Source of the DNA: G965197005 sp965197005
GTDB lineage: Bacteria; Pseudomonadota; Gammaproteobacteria; Pseudomonadales; Oceanobacteraceae
Reading direction: 5' to 3'
Length of the DNA stretch: 64,000 nucleotides
NCBI GenBank assembly: GCA_965197005.1
Contig: OZ239982.1
Location: 186,001 to 250,000 of the forward strand
The position numbers were made by a program, and so were the translations under genes. The notes under the pieces are model-generated. The model did no database searches, was not told where the DNA came from, and worked only from the letters and a program-made list of their open reading frames with translations. This document shows positions 1 through 8,986 of this stretch, one piece after another (positions within the stretch are counted from its first letter, which is position 1; each line of letters starts with the position of its first letter).

Positions 1-456
1 TGCCACAAAAATCCCCAAAGGCGTGTAGACGACTTTAATGCCTAACATGCTAAAAAACGCACCTAACCAGCCGTTTTCTGCATACAAGGTTGCTAAGGTA
101 ATGCCTGCTACCGCTGTTGGTAAGGCAAATGGCAAATCAATTAGAGAGTCTAAAAGACGACGTCCCAAAAACTGATAACGCACCAGCACCCATGCCAACA
201 GCAAACCAAACAGACCATTAAACAAAGAGGCAAACAATGCCGCTTGTAAGGTAACTTGATAACTTGCCACTACCCGAGCGTCACTGATAATACCCCAATA
301 CTGCGCCCAACTCATGTCACTGGTATGCGCTACCAAACCACTAAGCGGTAATAAAATAATTAAGCTAACAAACAGCAAAGAGAGACCAAGGCTTAAACCA
401 AGCCCTGGCAATACACTAAATTGTTGCAACTTAAAAGGCAGAGAAAGTGCTTTCAT
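1..456 (-). CDS. cysT: sulfate ABC transporter permease CysT (partial, 3' end outside window)
   Basis: The first 152 codons of an inner-membrane permease run off the left edge with no stop. The translation starts MKALSLPFKLQQFSVLPG, has a hydrophobic segment at about residues 15-45, and then a permease segment with LIDLPFALPTAVAGITLATL, typical of the CysT/CysU family. CysT and CysW form the channel for sulfate/thiosulfate import, driven by CysA and fed by the periplasmic binding protein. The gene starts 3 nt after the sbp stop codon, so the two are co-transcribed. The ATG at 456 is the only sensible start after sbp. cysW and cysA are expected further left but are not visible. Confidence 0.9.
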   Translation of the reverse strand, partial: MKALSLPFKLQQFSVLPGLGLSLGLSLLFVSLIILLPLSGLVAHTSDMSWAQYWGIISDARVVASYQVTLQAALFASLFNGLFGLLLAWVLVRYQFLGRRLLDSLIDLPFALPTAVAGITLATLYAENGWLGAFFSMLGIKVVYTPLGIFVA

Positions 457-459
457 GGC

Positions 460-1452
460 TTAACGCTGTTGTAGTTTATCCAACTTAGCACCTGAGGCAA
501 AATGCACCTGCATGGCTTGTTGCCAGCTACCAGCAATTTTTTCTACAGTCAGCAGCTTAACTTGTGGAAAATGCTGTGCAAATTTTTGTTTTACTTCAGG
601 GTGATGCACCCGATAGTTAAAGCCTGCTAACAGGGTTTGAGCGGGTTTACTATACAGGTATTCCAGATAGGCTTTGGCAACCTCTGAGGTTTGATTTTTC
701 TTTACATTACGGTCTATCCAAGCCACAGGAAATTCTGCCAAAATCGAAGTTTTAGGCACAATCACCTCATAACCGCCCTCTTTATATTGGTTTTTAATGT
801 TATTTACCTCGGATTCAAAGGTGATTAAAACATCACCAATATTGCGTTCCACAAAGGTTGTCGTCGCTCCTCGCCCGCCTGTATCAAATACTTTTACATT
901 AGCCAAAAACTGCTGCATAAACGCATCAATATCTTGCTTCTGGGTAAAGGTATCTTGAGCAAAGCCCAGTGCCGCCAAATAGGTATAACGCCCATTGCCA
1001 GAAGTTTTAGGGTTAGGGAAGATAATTTGCACCTGCTTTTTAACCAAGTCGTCCCAATTATGGATATTTTTAGGATTGCCTTTACGCACCAAAAAAGCAG
1101 TGGTAGAAAAATATGGAGAGCTGTTATTGGCTAGGCGACTTTTCCAGTTCGCCGCAATTAGCTTGCCTTTATCGTGCAACACTTGCACATCAGTGACCTG
1201 ATTGAAGGTCACAATATCGGCGGATAACCCTTGCAAAATAGCCCGTGCCTGTTTAGATGAGCCAGCGTGAGATTGTTTAATCACAACCTGTTTGCCTGTT
1301 TTTTTCTGCCAATGCTCAATAAACATAGGGTTATATTGAGCAAACAGCTCCCGTGCAATATCGTAAGAGGTATTCAGCAGCACCTGTTCTTTAGCATGAA
1401 CAGAGAGACTCAATAGCAAACTGAAACTCAGAAAAATGGCTTTATATAACAT
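460..1452 (-). CDS. sbp: periplasmic sulfate-binding protein
   Basis: This 330-residue protein is the solute-binding component of the sulfate importer encoded just downstream. Residues 1-20 form a signal peptide with probable cleavage after SVHA. The mature part has family landmarks: LLNTSYDIARELFAQYN near the N-terminus, QSHAGSSKQARAIL, ADIVTFNQVTDVQVL, and a central FPNPKTSGNGRYTYLAALG segment. These match Sbp/CysP sulfate- and thiosulfate-binding proteins at their usual length. It is the first gene of the visible operon, so its promoter should lie in 1453-1569. Whether sulfate or thiosulfate is preferred cannot be decided from the sequence alone. Confidence 0.93.
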   Translation of the reverse strand: MLYKAIFLSFSLLLSLSVHAKEQVLLNTSYDIARELFAQYNPMFIEHWQKKTGKQVVIKQSHAGSSKQARAILQGLSADIVTFNQVTDVQVLHDKGKLIAANWKSRLANNSSPYFSTTAFLVRKGNPKNIHNWDDLVKKQVQIIFPNPKTSGNGRYTYLAALGFAQDTFTQKQDIDAFMQQFLANVKVFDTGGRGATTTFVERNIGDVLITFESEVNNIKNQYKEGGYEVIVPKTSILAEFPVAWIDRNVKKNQTSEVAKAYLEYLYSKPAQTLLAGFNYRVHHPEVKQKFAQHFPQVKLLTVEKIAGSWQQAMQVHFASGAKLDKLQQR

Positions 1453-1569
1453 AATGGCTTCCTATATAACTAAAAGAAATAATGAATTAGACAGCAACTA
1501 TTTTACAGTTATATAAAAATTATCCAATAGGTCGCTTAGACTTTGTGGTTATAGCCTAAGAGCATTTGG

Positions 1570-2235
1570 TTATATCTGCTTAGGTCGTTTGCCATAAAAA
1601 ACGGCGACAGCGCCTTTTATATGAATATCAACTTCTGCAAAGTAGGTTTCAAGCCCTTCTCGTAATTGTGCTAGGGTATCTTTTGTATTACAAAAAATAC
1701 CTTGGCGGTTATAAAGTGCCATCATTTTATTGGCAAGCCAATTTTTTTCTATTTCTGCACCTAAAATAGTGCTGCCAAAAAGCACGGCATCGTCATGTAA
1801 ATAAGGCAGTAGGTGTTTAAAAATAATGCTTTTTTCCTGCATAGAACCGGGCAAGCAGTGGATTAAAAATTGAATACTGACAGAATGAAACTTGTCACCA
1901 GAAAGAGTAAGCGGCAATAAAATATCCTTTTGATAACTTTCTGCATAAAAACGCCGTACACGCTTAGAGGCAACGTCCAAGCTATTTGCATTTAAATCCA
2001 AAAGTGCCAAACGATATGTGTCATCATTCAAACATTTATCTAGATAGTATCCTGTACCGACCCCCACATCTAAATGGTTATTAGAGACATGGCGGGTAAA
2101 TTCTGTACGCAAATGTGAGGTTGGACAACGCCATAAAAAGGTGTTGGAAAACCCCAATACCCATAGATCGTAAATAAGTAATACCGATTTGCTATAAATA
2201 GCTTGCCCTTTTGTACTTGCAGAAGTATTTGTCAT
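1570..2235 (-). CDS. class I SAM-dependent methyltransferase
   Basis: A Rossmann-type methyltransferase. The AdoMet-binding motif I is HLDVGVGTGYYLDKCL, followed by an acidic residue in LALLDLNANSLDVASKR (motif II) and a later segment around LPLTLSGDKFHSVSIQFLIH. The reading frame is open back to an ATG at 2400 (276 residues), but those 55 extra residues do not look like part of the fold. The ATG at 2235 gives MTNTSASTKGQAIYSKSVLL, which is how such proteins usually begin, and the length becomes 221. No Shine-Dalgarno sequence decides between the two. The substrate is not known, and the gene stands alone between the sulfate operon and the signalling block. Confidence 0.75.
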   Translation of the reverse strand: MTNTSASTKGQAIYSKSVLLIYDLWVLGFSNTFLWRCPTSHLRTEFTRHVSNNHLDVGVGTGYYLDKCLNDDTYRLALLDLNANSLDVASKRVRRFYAESYQKDILLPLTLSGDKFHSVSIQFLIHCLPGSMQEKSIIFKHLLPYLHDDAVLFGSTILGAEIEKNWLANKMMALYNRQGIFCNTKDTLAQLREGLETYFAEVDIHIKGAVAVFYGKRPKQI

Positions 2236-2483
2236 TTGATTAACCATCATTATTAAATCAACAATCAGCTTACCGCAAATGTATTTATGTCTGTGTAACA
2301 TATTGAGTTTAAAGGGATACCAGCATGTATCTGTGATATAAGATAAAGCTGATTTTAAGCTATATGTTTTATTGACTTGTAAATAATCTTTGTTCGCCAT
2401 GCAATTTAAATGGCATCTACTAAAATAAATAATCTAGATTAGTTTGCAAAAAAGCGCGTACGTTAAATGAATAGGGTCATTCA

Positions 2484-4409
2484 ATGAATAAAATATTTTT
2501 TCTTAAAGCATTAGAAAATAGAGGCAGTCCTAATGGTGGCTCTGCCTGTATTCAAATTACGCAAACAGCGGTGATTGATGCAGGTAACTTATTGGCGTTA
2601 AATCAAGCTGAGTTACTAGAATATGTCTTTATTACCCATTCTCACTTAGATCATATCTTGGATTTGCCTTTTTATATTGATATTAATTTTATTAAGCTGC
2701 AAAAGCCATTAAAAGTATGCGCCAGCCAAACTACGATTAATGCCCTTAAATCTCATGTGTTTAATGGAGATATTTGGCCTGAGTTTCATCACATTAATCT
2801 ACCTAATAATAAAGGCAAAGCCATTGAGTTTGTAGAGATTAAAGAGTATCAAGAAATACACTTAGATGATATTAGCATTACCCCAATTAAGAGTAAGCAT
2901 ACCATTGAGTGTTTTGGTTTTATTATCAGTAAAAATGGTAATTCTATTTATTTTACCTCCGACACCAGCTCTAGTGATAAGCTCTGGCATACCATCAATA
3001 GCCGACAGGATATTAAGCAAGTTGTGGTGGATATCGCTTTTCCTTCTAGTATGAATAAGATTGCACAAAGCAGCTTACATATGACCCCAAGTATTTTAAA
3101 AGAGGGCATGAAAAATTTAACTCGTGATGATGTCATTATTCATGCTTTTCATTTAAAACTGGGGTTTCAAGATGAGATTATTCAAGAAATTCAAGAGCAA
3201 AAATTACTCGGTGAAAATGGTAAAATACTAAAAGATGGAACCGCCGTTTATTTTGATCCCACTTTTGCGACTAAAACCAGCTTATTTTTAACTGAGAAAG
3301 AAATTTTAGAAACCCTATTTAATACAACCTCTAAAATAGCTCAAGAAGCTAGCTTTAAAAATACTTTAAATACCTTAGCGCAAATGGTGCAAACCATGTT
3401 AGTGGCAGAGCGATGTACGCTTTGGATTGTTGATTATGAGCAATCTTGTTTATGGACAAAAGTGGCGCAAGGGCTAGATGAAAGAATTAGCATTCCTATG
3501 AGTAGTGGTATTGTTGGCAAAACCTTAAAAGAAGGTCGAGCGTTGATTATTAATAATCCTTATGCCCACCCTGATTTTAATAAAGACGTAGATATTGCCA
3601 CAGGTTATATAACTGAAAGCATTATCACTATGCCGATTTATGACAGCCATAAAGACAAAGTCATTGGTATTTATCAGGCACTTAATAAGCAGTCTAACTT
3701 AGATTATTCCTTTAATGATACAGATTTAAAATACTTGCAACTGGCGGCCACCTTTACTGGTCAGGTTTATGAGTCCATGCTGCTTAATCAAGAGTTAGAA
3801 GAAACTCAAAGAGAGATTATTTATACCCTTGCTTCTGTGTGCGAATCACGCAGCAAGGAGACGGGTAGCCATGTTAAAAGGGTGGCGAAGTATTCCAGAG
3901 TTTTAGCAGAAGCCTTGGGTATGAATGAAAAGCAAGCCAATATTATTGAACTTGGCTCTACTACTCATGATATTGGTAAGGTTGCCATTCCTGACGTTGT
4001 TCTTAATAAACCAGGTATTTATGATGAAGAAGACAGAAGAATTATGAATACTCATGCAGGCATTGGTTATGAAATGCTTAAACATTCTCAACGTCCTATC
4101 TTAAAAACAGCTGCCACGATTGCATATGAGCACCATGAAAAATACGACGGTACAGGCTATCCTCGTGGATTAAGTGGTGAAGACATTGATATTAATGCCC
4201 GAATAGTGGCGCTTGCTGATGTGTTTGATGCTTTAGGCAGTGACAGAATATATAAAAAAGCATGGGATTTAGAGCGCATTTATGCACTATTAAAAGCAGA
4301 AAGAGGGGCACATTTTGACCCACAATTGGTTGATTTATTTTTTGCTAATTTAGATCAGTTTTTGGCAATACGAGAGCAATATCAAGATGATTTTTTTCCT
4401 GATCGATAA
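2484..4409 (+). CDS. MBL-fold (class-II cyclic nucleotide PDE-like) / GAF / HD-GYP signalling protein
   Basis: A three-domain cytoplasmic protein of 641 residues. Residues 1-260 form a metallo-beta-lactamase fold with THSHLDH metal ligands (His52, His54, Asp56, His57), resembling class-II 3',5'-cyclic-nucleotide phosphodiesterases. Residues about 285-430 form a GAF sensor domain. Residues about 440-625 form an HD-GYP domain with the HD pair at 495-496 (THDIGKVAIPD), HHEKYDGTGYP, and GYP starting at 558. HD-GYP domains hydrolyse cyclic di-GMP. The MBL domain may hydrolyse cAMP, which is an inference. The 3' end overlaps the convergent adenylate cyclase gene by 28 bp, so a cAMP maker and a possible cAMP breaker lie face to face. 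Confidence 0.88.
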   Translation: MNKIFFLKALENRGSPNGGSACIQITQTAVIDAGNLLALNQAELLEYVFITHSHLDHILDLPFYIDINFIKLQKPLKVCASQTTINALKSHVFNGDIWPEFHHINLPNNKGKAIEFVEIKEYQEIHLDDISITPIKSKHTIECFGFIISKNGNSIYFTSDTSSSDKLWHTINSRQDIKQVVVDIAFPSSMNKIAQSSLHMTPSILKEGMKNLTRDDVIIHAFHLKLGFQDEIIQEIQEQKLLGENGKILKDGTAVYFDPTFATKTSLFLTEKEILETLFNTTSKIAQEASFKNTLNTLAQMVQTMLVAERCTLWIVDYEQSCLWTKVAQGLDERISIPMSSGIVGKTLKEGRALIINNPYAHPDFNKDVDIATGYITESIITMPIYDSHKDKVIGIYQALNKQSNLDYSFNDTDLKYLQLAATFTGQVYESMLLNQELEETQREIIYTLASVCESRSKETGSHVKRVAKYSRVLAEALGMNEKQANIIELGSTTHDIGKVAIPDVVLNKPGIYDEEDRRIMNTHAGIGYEMLKHSQRPILKTAATIAYEHHEKYDGTGYPRGLSGEDIDINARIVALADVFDALGSDRIYKKAWDLERIYALLKAERGAHFDPQLVDLFFANLDQFLAIREQYQDDFFPDR

Positions 4410-6343
4410 CCAGAACAGGTAAAAATTAATACACTTTGATTTTTACCTTTAACAGTTTCTTCGCCTAATTCCTGAATATCGTAATCTTCAGGATTATGTA
4501 GGCTCTGTAAAAAAAACTCCGATAAAATAATATTGGTCGCATATTTTTTATTTAATCCCTCCAGTCTTGAAGCCAAATTAACACTATCGCCAATACAGGT
4601 GTAATCACTACGTCCTTTTGAGCCCATTTCACCAACAATGCACGAGCCTGAATTTAGTCCTATCCCAATATTAATTGCAGGCCAGCCTTGCGCTTTAAAA
4701 TATTGATTGAGTTCTTTCAGTGCCTCTATTTGTGCAATGGCTGCCTGTAATGCAAAATCAGCATGTTTCTCTAGCGGCTTAGGGGCATTCCAGTATGCCA
4801 TAATTGCATCACCAATAAACTTATCAACAGTTCCTTTGTGTTCGATAATAATTTCGGTCATAGGTGTCATATAGGCATTTAAAAATTCAATAAGCTGCTG
4901 TGGTGTGGGCATATTTTCAGAAATACGGGTAAACCCTCGAATATCACTAAAAAAGATAGATATGTCTTTGGTGTCTACTTTTAGCATGACATCATCAGAG
5001 GCACTTACGATGTCTTCCATCACTTCTTTAGAGACTTTTTTTGCAAACTTATCTTTAATGCGCTCTTTTTGGCGATACTCAAATAAATAGTTAATTACAG
5101 TTCCTAAAAAATACAGCAACACTACCTCTAATATTAAAATGACACTATTAAAAATAATGCCAAAGTGAAACATCAGCACATAATGGCTAATTAAAATAAG
5201 CGCCAAAAAAGAGATAGAGGCAATAACAGATACCAAAATACGCTTGCTCAATAGGGTAATAAATGCAAATAATGCCAAGCTCAAAATGGATAAATAATCA
5301 ACGCTCATGCTCCATTGCGGCTTGGCAATAAAATTTTGATTAAGTACGTTGTCAATCAAATTAGCATGCACCTCTACTCCAGGTAAAATAATGTCAAACG
5401 GGGAGCTACGCAAATCATATAAACCTGCCGAAGACGTGCCAAAAAGAACAATCTTACTTGCCAATTGCTGTTTATTTACTCGTTTATGATAAACATCAGT
5501 TGCTGAAATATACTGATAAGCAGGGGTATGACCCGTATAATTAACACGGATATGTCCATAAATATCGGTGGGAATAATATGGTTGCCCAAGCGCACAAAC
5601 TCAACACCTCTATCATTGTACTGTACCTGTATTTTGTTAACACCCATAGTGAGCCTAAGCAGCTCAATACTTAGTGATGGATATAAAACATGATCATATT
5701 CAACCACGCTGGGCACACTTCTAACAACACCATCAAAGTCTGGAACATTATTTAAAAACCCACTGGAATAAGAGCTTTTTTCAATGCTAGGAATGTTTAA
5801 AATAGGTCGATACGCACGAGGCAAAAAAGAATTTTGGGGTTTGTTTTTTTCAATAACAATGGCTTTGCTTCTAGGGTCTCTATCAGGGGGTACGCCATCT
5901 GGATTGAGTGCAAACATAAACCCTGTTACAACAGGAGCTTGCTGAATGCTATGGGCAAAAATAGCATCAAAGTTTGGTAATTGTTGAGGTAATTTAAGAT
6001 TGAGATTTGCCACAACTCGATGGGGCGAGCTTCTATCATCTTCAGCAAAAATCATATCCATACCAATGGCGGCAACCTCTGCTTGAGTTAAATTATCTAA
6101 AATCTTAGCTAAAATCTGCCTACTCCAAGGCCATTGCCCTAGCTGTTTCAGGCTTTTTTCATCAATATCAACAATAACCACTCTGGTATCTTTGGGTTTT
6201 TCCCCACGCACAATAAACATGCTGTCCTGTATGATATTTTCAAGCATTAAAAGTGGCTTGGGCATTAGATATAGCATGCTACAGGCAATTAACGCTGCCA
6301 GCAGGGTTAATATGAGCAACCAAGTAGGACGCTTAAACATCAT
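4382..6343 (-). CDS. CHASE2-domain class III adenylate/guanylate cyclase
   Basis: A 653-residue membrane cyclase. An N-terminal membrane segment (about 8-30) leads into an extracytoplasmic CHASE2 sensor (about 35-340). Three membrane helices follow at about 350-430, then a cytoplasmic class III cyclase domain at about 455-640. Catalytic features are ISIFFSDIRGFTRIS (metal-binding Asp), GTVDKFIGDAIMAYW and GSKGRSDYTCIGDSVNLASR. The product is probably cAMP. The start codon overlaps the stop of the TPR-barrel gene by 1 nt (TAATG), so it is the last gene of a cluster with FecR and outer-membrane proteins. CHASE2 cyclases next to FecR-domain proteins are a recurring arrangement and suggest sensing of an envelope state. 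Confidence 0.92.
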   Translation of the reverse strand: MMFKRPTWLLILTLLAALIACSMLYLMPKPLLMLENIIQDSMFIVRGEKPKDTRVVIVDIDEKSLKQLGQWPWSRQILAKILDNLTQAEVAAIGMDMIFAEDDRSSPHRVVANLNLKLPQQLPNFDAIFAHSIQQAPVVTGFMFALNPDGVPPDRDPRSKAIVIEKNKPQNSFLPRAYRPILNIPSIEKSSYSSGFLNNVPDFDGVVRSVPSVVEYDHVLYPSLSIELLRLTMGVNKIQVQYNDRGVEFVRLGNHIIPTDIYGHIRVNYTGHTPAYQYISATDVYHKRVNKQQLASKIVLFGTSSAGLYDLRSSPFDIILPGVEVHANLIDNVLNQNFIAKPQWSMSVDYLSILSLALFAFITLLSKRILVSVIASISFLALILISHYVLMFHFGIIFNSVILILEVVLLYFLGTVINYLFEYRQKERIKDKFAKKVSKEVMEDIVSASDDVMLKVDTKDISIFFSDIRGFTRISENMPTPQQLIEFLNAYMTPMTEIIIEHKGTVDKFIGDAIMAYWNAPKPLEKHADFALQAAIAQIEALKELNQYFKAQGWPAINIGIGLNSGSCIVGEMGSKGRSDYTCIGDSVNLASRLEGLNKKYATNIILSEFFLQSLHNPEDYDIQELGEETVKGKNQSVLIFTCSGYRSGKKSS

Positions 6344-7650
6344 TAAAAGCGATGACTGTAACTAAAAGGAATAACCAATTTATTGTAGTTATATAAAAAC
6401 TGGTTAGAATTTTTTATGCGGTAGTTTATGTCCAAGTTCAGTGCAGAATACTGACTTAACGCATAGACTAAACCAAGATTAAATTGATAGGTTTTATCTG
6501 CTCTATGACTTAAAAAGACGCGATTATAATCACTGTAATATTCACTATTAAACCCCAAGGAAGCCTTTACTTTAAGTTGATTAATTGGCTTGTGCATTAC
6601 CCCTACATTAAAGCCGTACGCGTTATAATTGATATCTGTTCTTAAATCTTGCTGTTCTTGATTATAAGCATAGTGCCAATAAAAGTGCGCTAAGGTTTGC
6701 TTTGATAATGTTTGCTTAAAGCCCAGATAAACACGTTGGTTATTGGCATTTCTACTTTGATTGGCGGCATTAAAACGGCTAAGCGCATAAGTATATCCCG
6801 CTTCAACCTCTCCTTGAGACATCGGGGTTTTAAATTTAACCCCCAAACTGTAGTTATGCAGATAGCCATGATAGTCAAGCCAGACTTTATTTAATGAAAT
6901 GGGTAAATCAATTTGGCTATTTTGTATAAAATACTGCGGTGCAAAATAAGCAAACACATAGGATAAGTCGTCCGTTTGGGTGTTGGGAATATAGTTTTTA
7001 TGGTATGCGCCTAACATAGAAAACAAACCTATATTCTTACTAATGCGTTGATTTTTATCGACACTTGCTCCCATAAAAGCAGCTATTTTTTGCTTTTCTG
7101 TGGAGCCTTGATAATTTAAGTTATAAGCAGGAATTTTAACACTTTTATCGCCTATATCGGCATTGGCATTGGAATCAAATAGCACGCCCAGTTGCAAATT
7201 AATTGCCATTGGCGTGGTTTTGGCTTTAAAGCGCGTATCTTGGCTATGTTGCTGCTTAACCTGCTGAATAAGTGCCGCTACTTTTTGCTGTTGTTTAAGT
7301 GTTAAGTCCTGTTTGGCTAATGCTCTTAGAGCCAAAATAGAAAGCTCATAATAACCATATTGAGCATGTATTTTTGCTTGCTGTACTTGGGCATAAATAT
7401 TATTTGGTGCCAGTATAAGAACACGGTCATAAGCCGCCATTGCCTCATCAAGATAGCCTAGCTGATAAGCACTGTCTGCCAATAGCAGTTGTCCGCTAGG
7501 ATTAAGTGGGTGTTGCTTTATATACGCCAAACCGCCTGTATAGGCGGCGTGGTATTTTTGTTGATGATATTGCTGATTAAGCATTTTTAGTGTATCTGCT
7601 AATGCAGGGGTGGTTACAACCAAAAAAACAATATAAATAAGTATTTTCAA
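6343..7650 (-). CDS. TPR-containing outer-membrane beta-barrel protein
   Basis: A 435-residue exported protein with a signal peptide (cleavage near PALA, residue 18). TPR-like helices at about 20-130 include LDEAMAAYDRVLILAPNNIYAQ. The rest (about 150-435) is rich in alternating aromatic and polar strands and ends in SYSHRF, the C-terminal Phe expected for BAM-assembled barrels. The layout of N-terminal TPR plus C-terminal barrel resembles DUF560/Slam-like surface lipoprotein assembly modifiers, but I cannot prove that family. Translation is coupled to the cyclase downstream, and it lies 9 nt after the FecR gene. It could move or display the beta-helix lipoprotein encoded two genes upstream, which is an inference from context. 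Confidence 0.75.
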   Translation of the reverse strand: MKILIYIVFLVVTTPALADTLKMLNQQYHQQKYHAAYTGGLAYIKQHPLNPSGQLLLADSAYQLGYLDEAMAAYDRVLILAPNNIYAQVQQAKIHAQYGYYELSILALRALAKQDLTLKQQQKVAALIQQVKQQHSQDTRFKAKTTPMAINLQLGVLFDSNANADIGDKSVKIPAYNLNYQGSTEKQKIAAFMGASVDKNQRISKNIGLFSMLGAYHKNYIPNTQTDDLSYVFAYFAPQYFIQNSQIDLPISLNKVWLDYHGYLHNYSLGVKFKTPMSQGEVEAGYTYALSRFNAANQSRNANNQRVYLGFKQTLSKQTLAHFYWHYAYNQEQQDLRTDINYNAYGFNVGVMHKPINQLKVKASLGFNSEYYSDYNRVFLSHRADKTYQFNLGLVYALSQYSALNLDINYRIKNSNQFLYNYNKLVIPFSYSHRF

Positions 7651-7659
7651 CGTACTGTC

Positions 7660-8952
7660 CTAATCTTGTTGTACCTTAAAGTTTGAGTTAATGGTTCTAT
7701 TTATACGGACGTTATTATGCGTTCCTTTTGTACTTTCATTTAATGTACCACTTAGCACTTCTGCTTTATCGTTATTAAAATGTGCATCTAACTCTACATT
7801 TTTAACCAGTCCATTGGCCTGTTGATGATAGCGCCCAGTTAAACTTAGGTTGTCAGCATTTAACGTTTGCTGCATTTTCATATTAGATTGTAGGTTATTA
7901 TTGTGATTTAGCTGTTGCTGATAACTTTGCAAGTCATTACCCGTTAAGGTATTGCCATTTACAATGACTTTATTCACCGTTAAATTTTGATTGCTAATGT
8001 TAACCTCTAATGGTTTATTGCCGCCAAAATCCAGATTAAGACTCATATCTGCATTAATGTTGGCTTCATATTCACTGGTTTTATGTGAAATGCTTGAGCT
8101 GTGGTTACCTGTAACTTGCCCCTGTAAATTGCCTTTATAATGAACAGTAATCTTATTTGCTATCAACTTATTAATAGATGGTTTAATGCTTTGTTCATCA
8201 TCAGTTGCATTATGAGTGGTGCTATCAGGGTTGGTGGTGCTTATATTTGTAGAGTTTTCCGTTGTTATATTTGAGGTGTGCACCTGCTGTTCGCTGTTTG
8301 TTTGCGCTGATTGAGTTTGACTAGAGGTCTGTTTTTTCTTTGCCGACTTTTGTAAATGACTTAGCTGGTTAAAGCGATTAGGGGTTAATTTTTTAATTTC
8401 GCCTAAAGCACCATCATTGTTGACCATGAGCATTTCTCCATGATTAACCAATTGGCTTTTACCTGTTAATAATGAGGACACTTCAATTTGTCCTTTTAAG
8501 CAAGCAACCAAGTCGCCCTGATTGTCCGCATCTTCATTGCCCACTTCTCCTGAAAAAATTGTACCTCTAATTCCAATCAAAGACGTTTTGGTTTTTAGTA
8601 AAAAACTTTTGGGTGCTAATTTGCCAATTTTCCCTGTAATCACTTTAAAAGAACCGCTTTTAACCTGAAAGTCCGCTTTTGATTTTTGCTCCTCAAATAA
8701 ATAATCTGCAATTGAAAACAGGGTGTTGCTGCCAAGAGTAATGACCGTATTGTCCTTAAAAGTAATCTGCAATTTACTGCCATCTTGCGTTTGAATTTGA
8801 TCTTTGTTGTTAATATGCATCTGGATTTTAGCTGAGATATGAGCATTACCACGCATAATCTGCGCCTTACCTCTTAGCATAGAGATTTCTCCGACCGCAT
8901 AAGCATAATGACTTAGCAGCAAGGAAAAACAAATCAATAATACTCGTTTCAT
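7660..8952 (-). CDS. FecR-domain exported protein
   Basis: A 430-residue protein with a signal peptide ending near HYAYA (residue 19). A FecR domain follows at about 20-170, with VGEISMLRGKAQIMRGN, GSKLQITFKDNTVITLGSN and the characteristic SLIGIRGTIF. Downstream is a Gln/Asn/Ser/Thr-rich linker (about 195-260). The last 170 residues are repetitive and predicted beta, rich in Asn (NGNTLTGNDLQSYQQQLNHN). FecR domains outside TonB regulation often accompany CHASE2 cyclases. The protein is probably periplasmic or surface-exposed and feeds information to the CHASE2 sensor. It lies in the same operon, 9 nt before the TPR-barrel gene. Confidence 0.85.
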   Translation of the reverse strand: MKRVLLICFSLLLSHYAYAVGEISMLRGKAQIMRGNAHISAKIQMHINNKDQIQTQDGSKLQITFKDNTVITLGSNTLFSIADYLFEEQKSKADFQVKSGSFKVITGKIGKLAPKSFLLKTKTSLIGIRGTIFSGEVGNEDADNQGDLVACLKGQIEVSSLLTGKSQLVNHGEMLMVNNDGALGEIKKLTPNRFNQLSHLQKSAKKKQTSSQTQSAQTNSEQQVHTSNITTENSTNISTTNPDSTTHNATDDEQSIKPSINKLIANKITVHYKGNLQGQVTGNHSSSISHKTSEYEANINADMSLNLDFGGNKPLEVNISNQNLTVNKVIVNGNTLTGNDLQSYQQQLNHNNNLQSNMKMQQTLNADNLSLTGRYHQQANGLVKNVELDAHFNNDKAEVLSGTLNESTKGTHNNVRINRTINSNFKVQQD

Positions 8953-8986
8953 AATATGTCCTTTATTTATATCTCTTTAATTGACC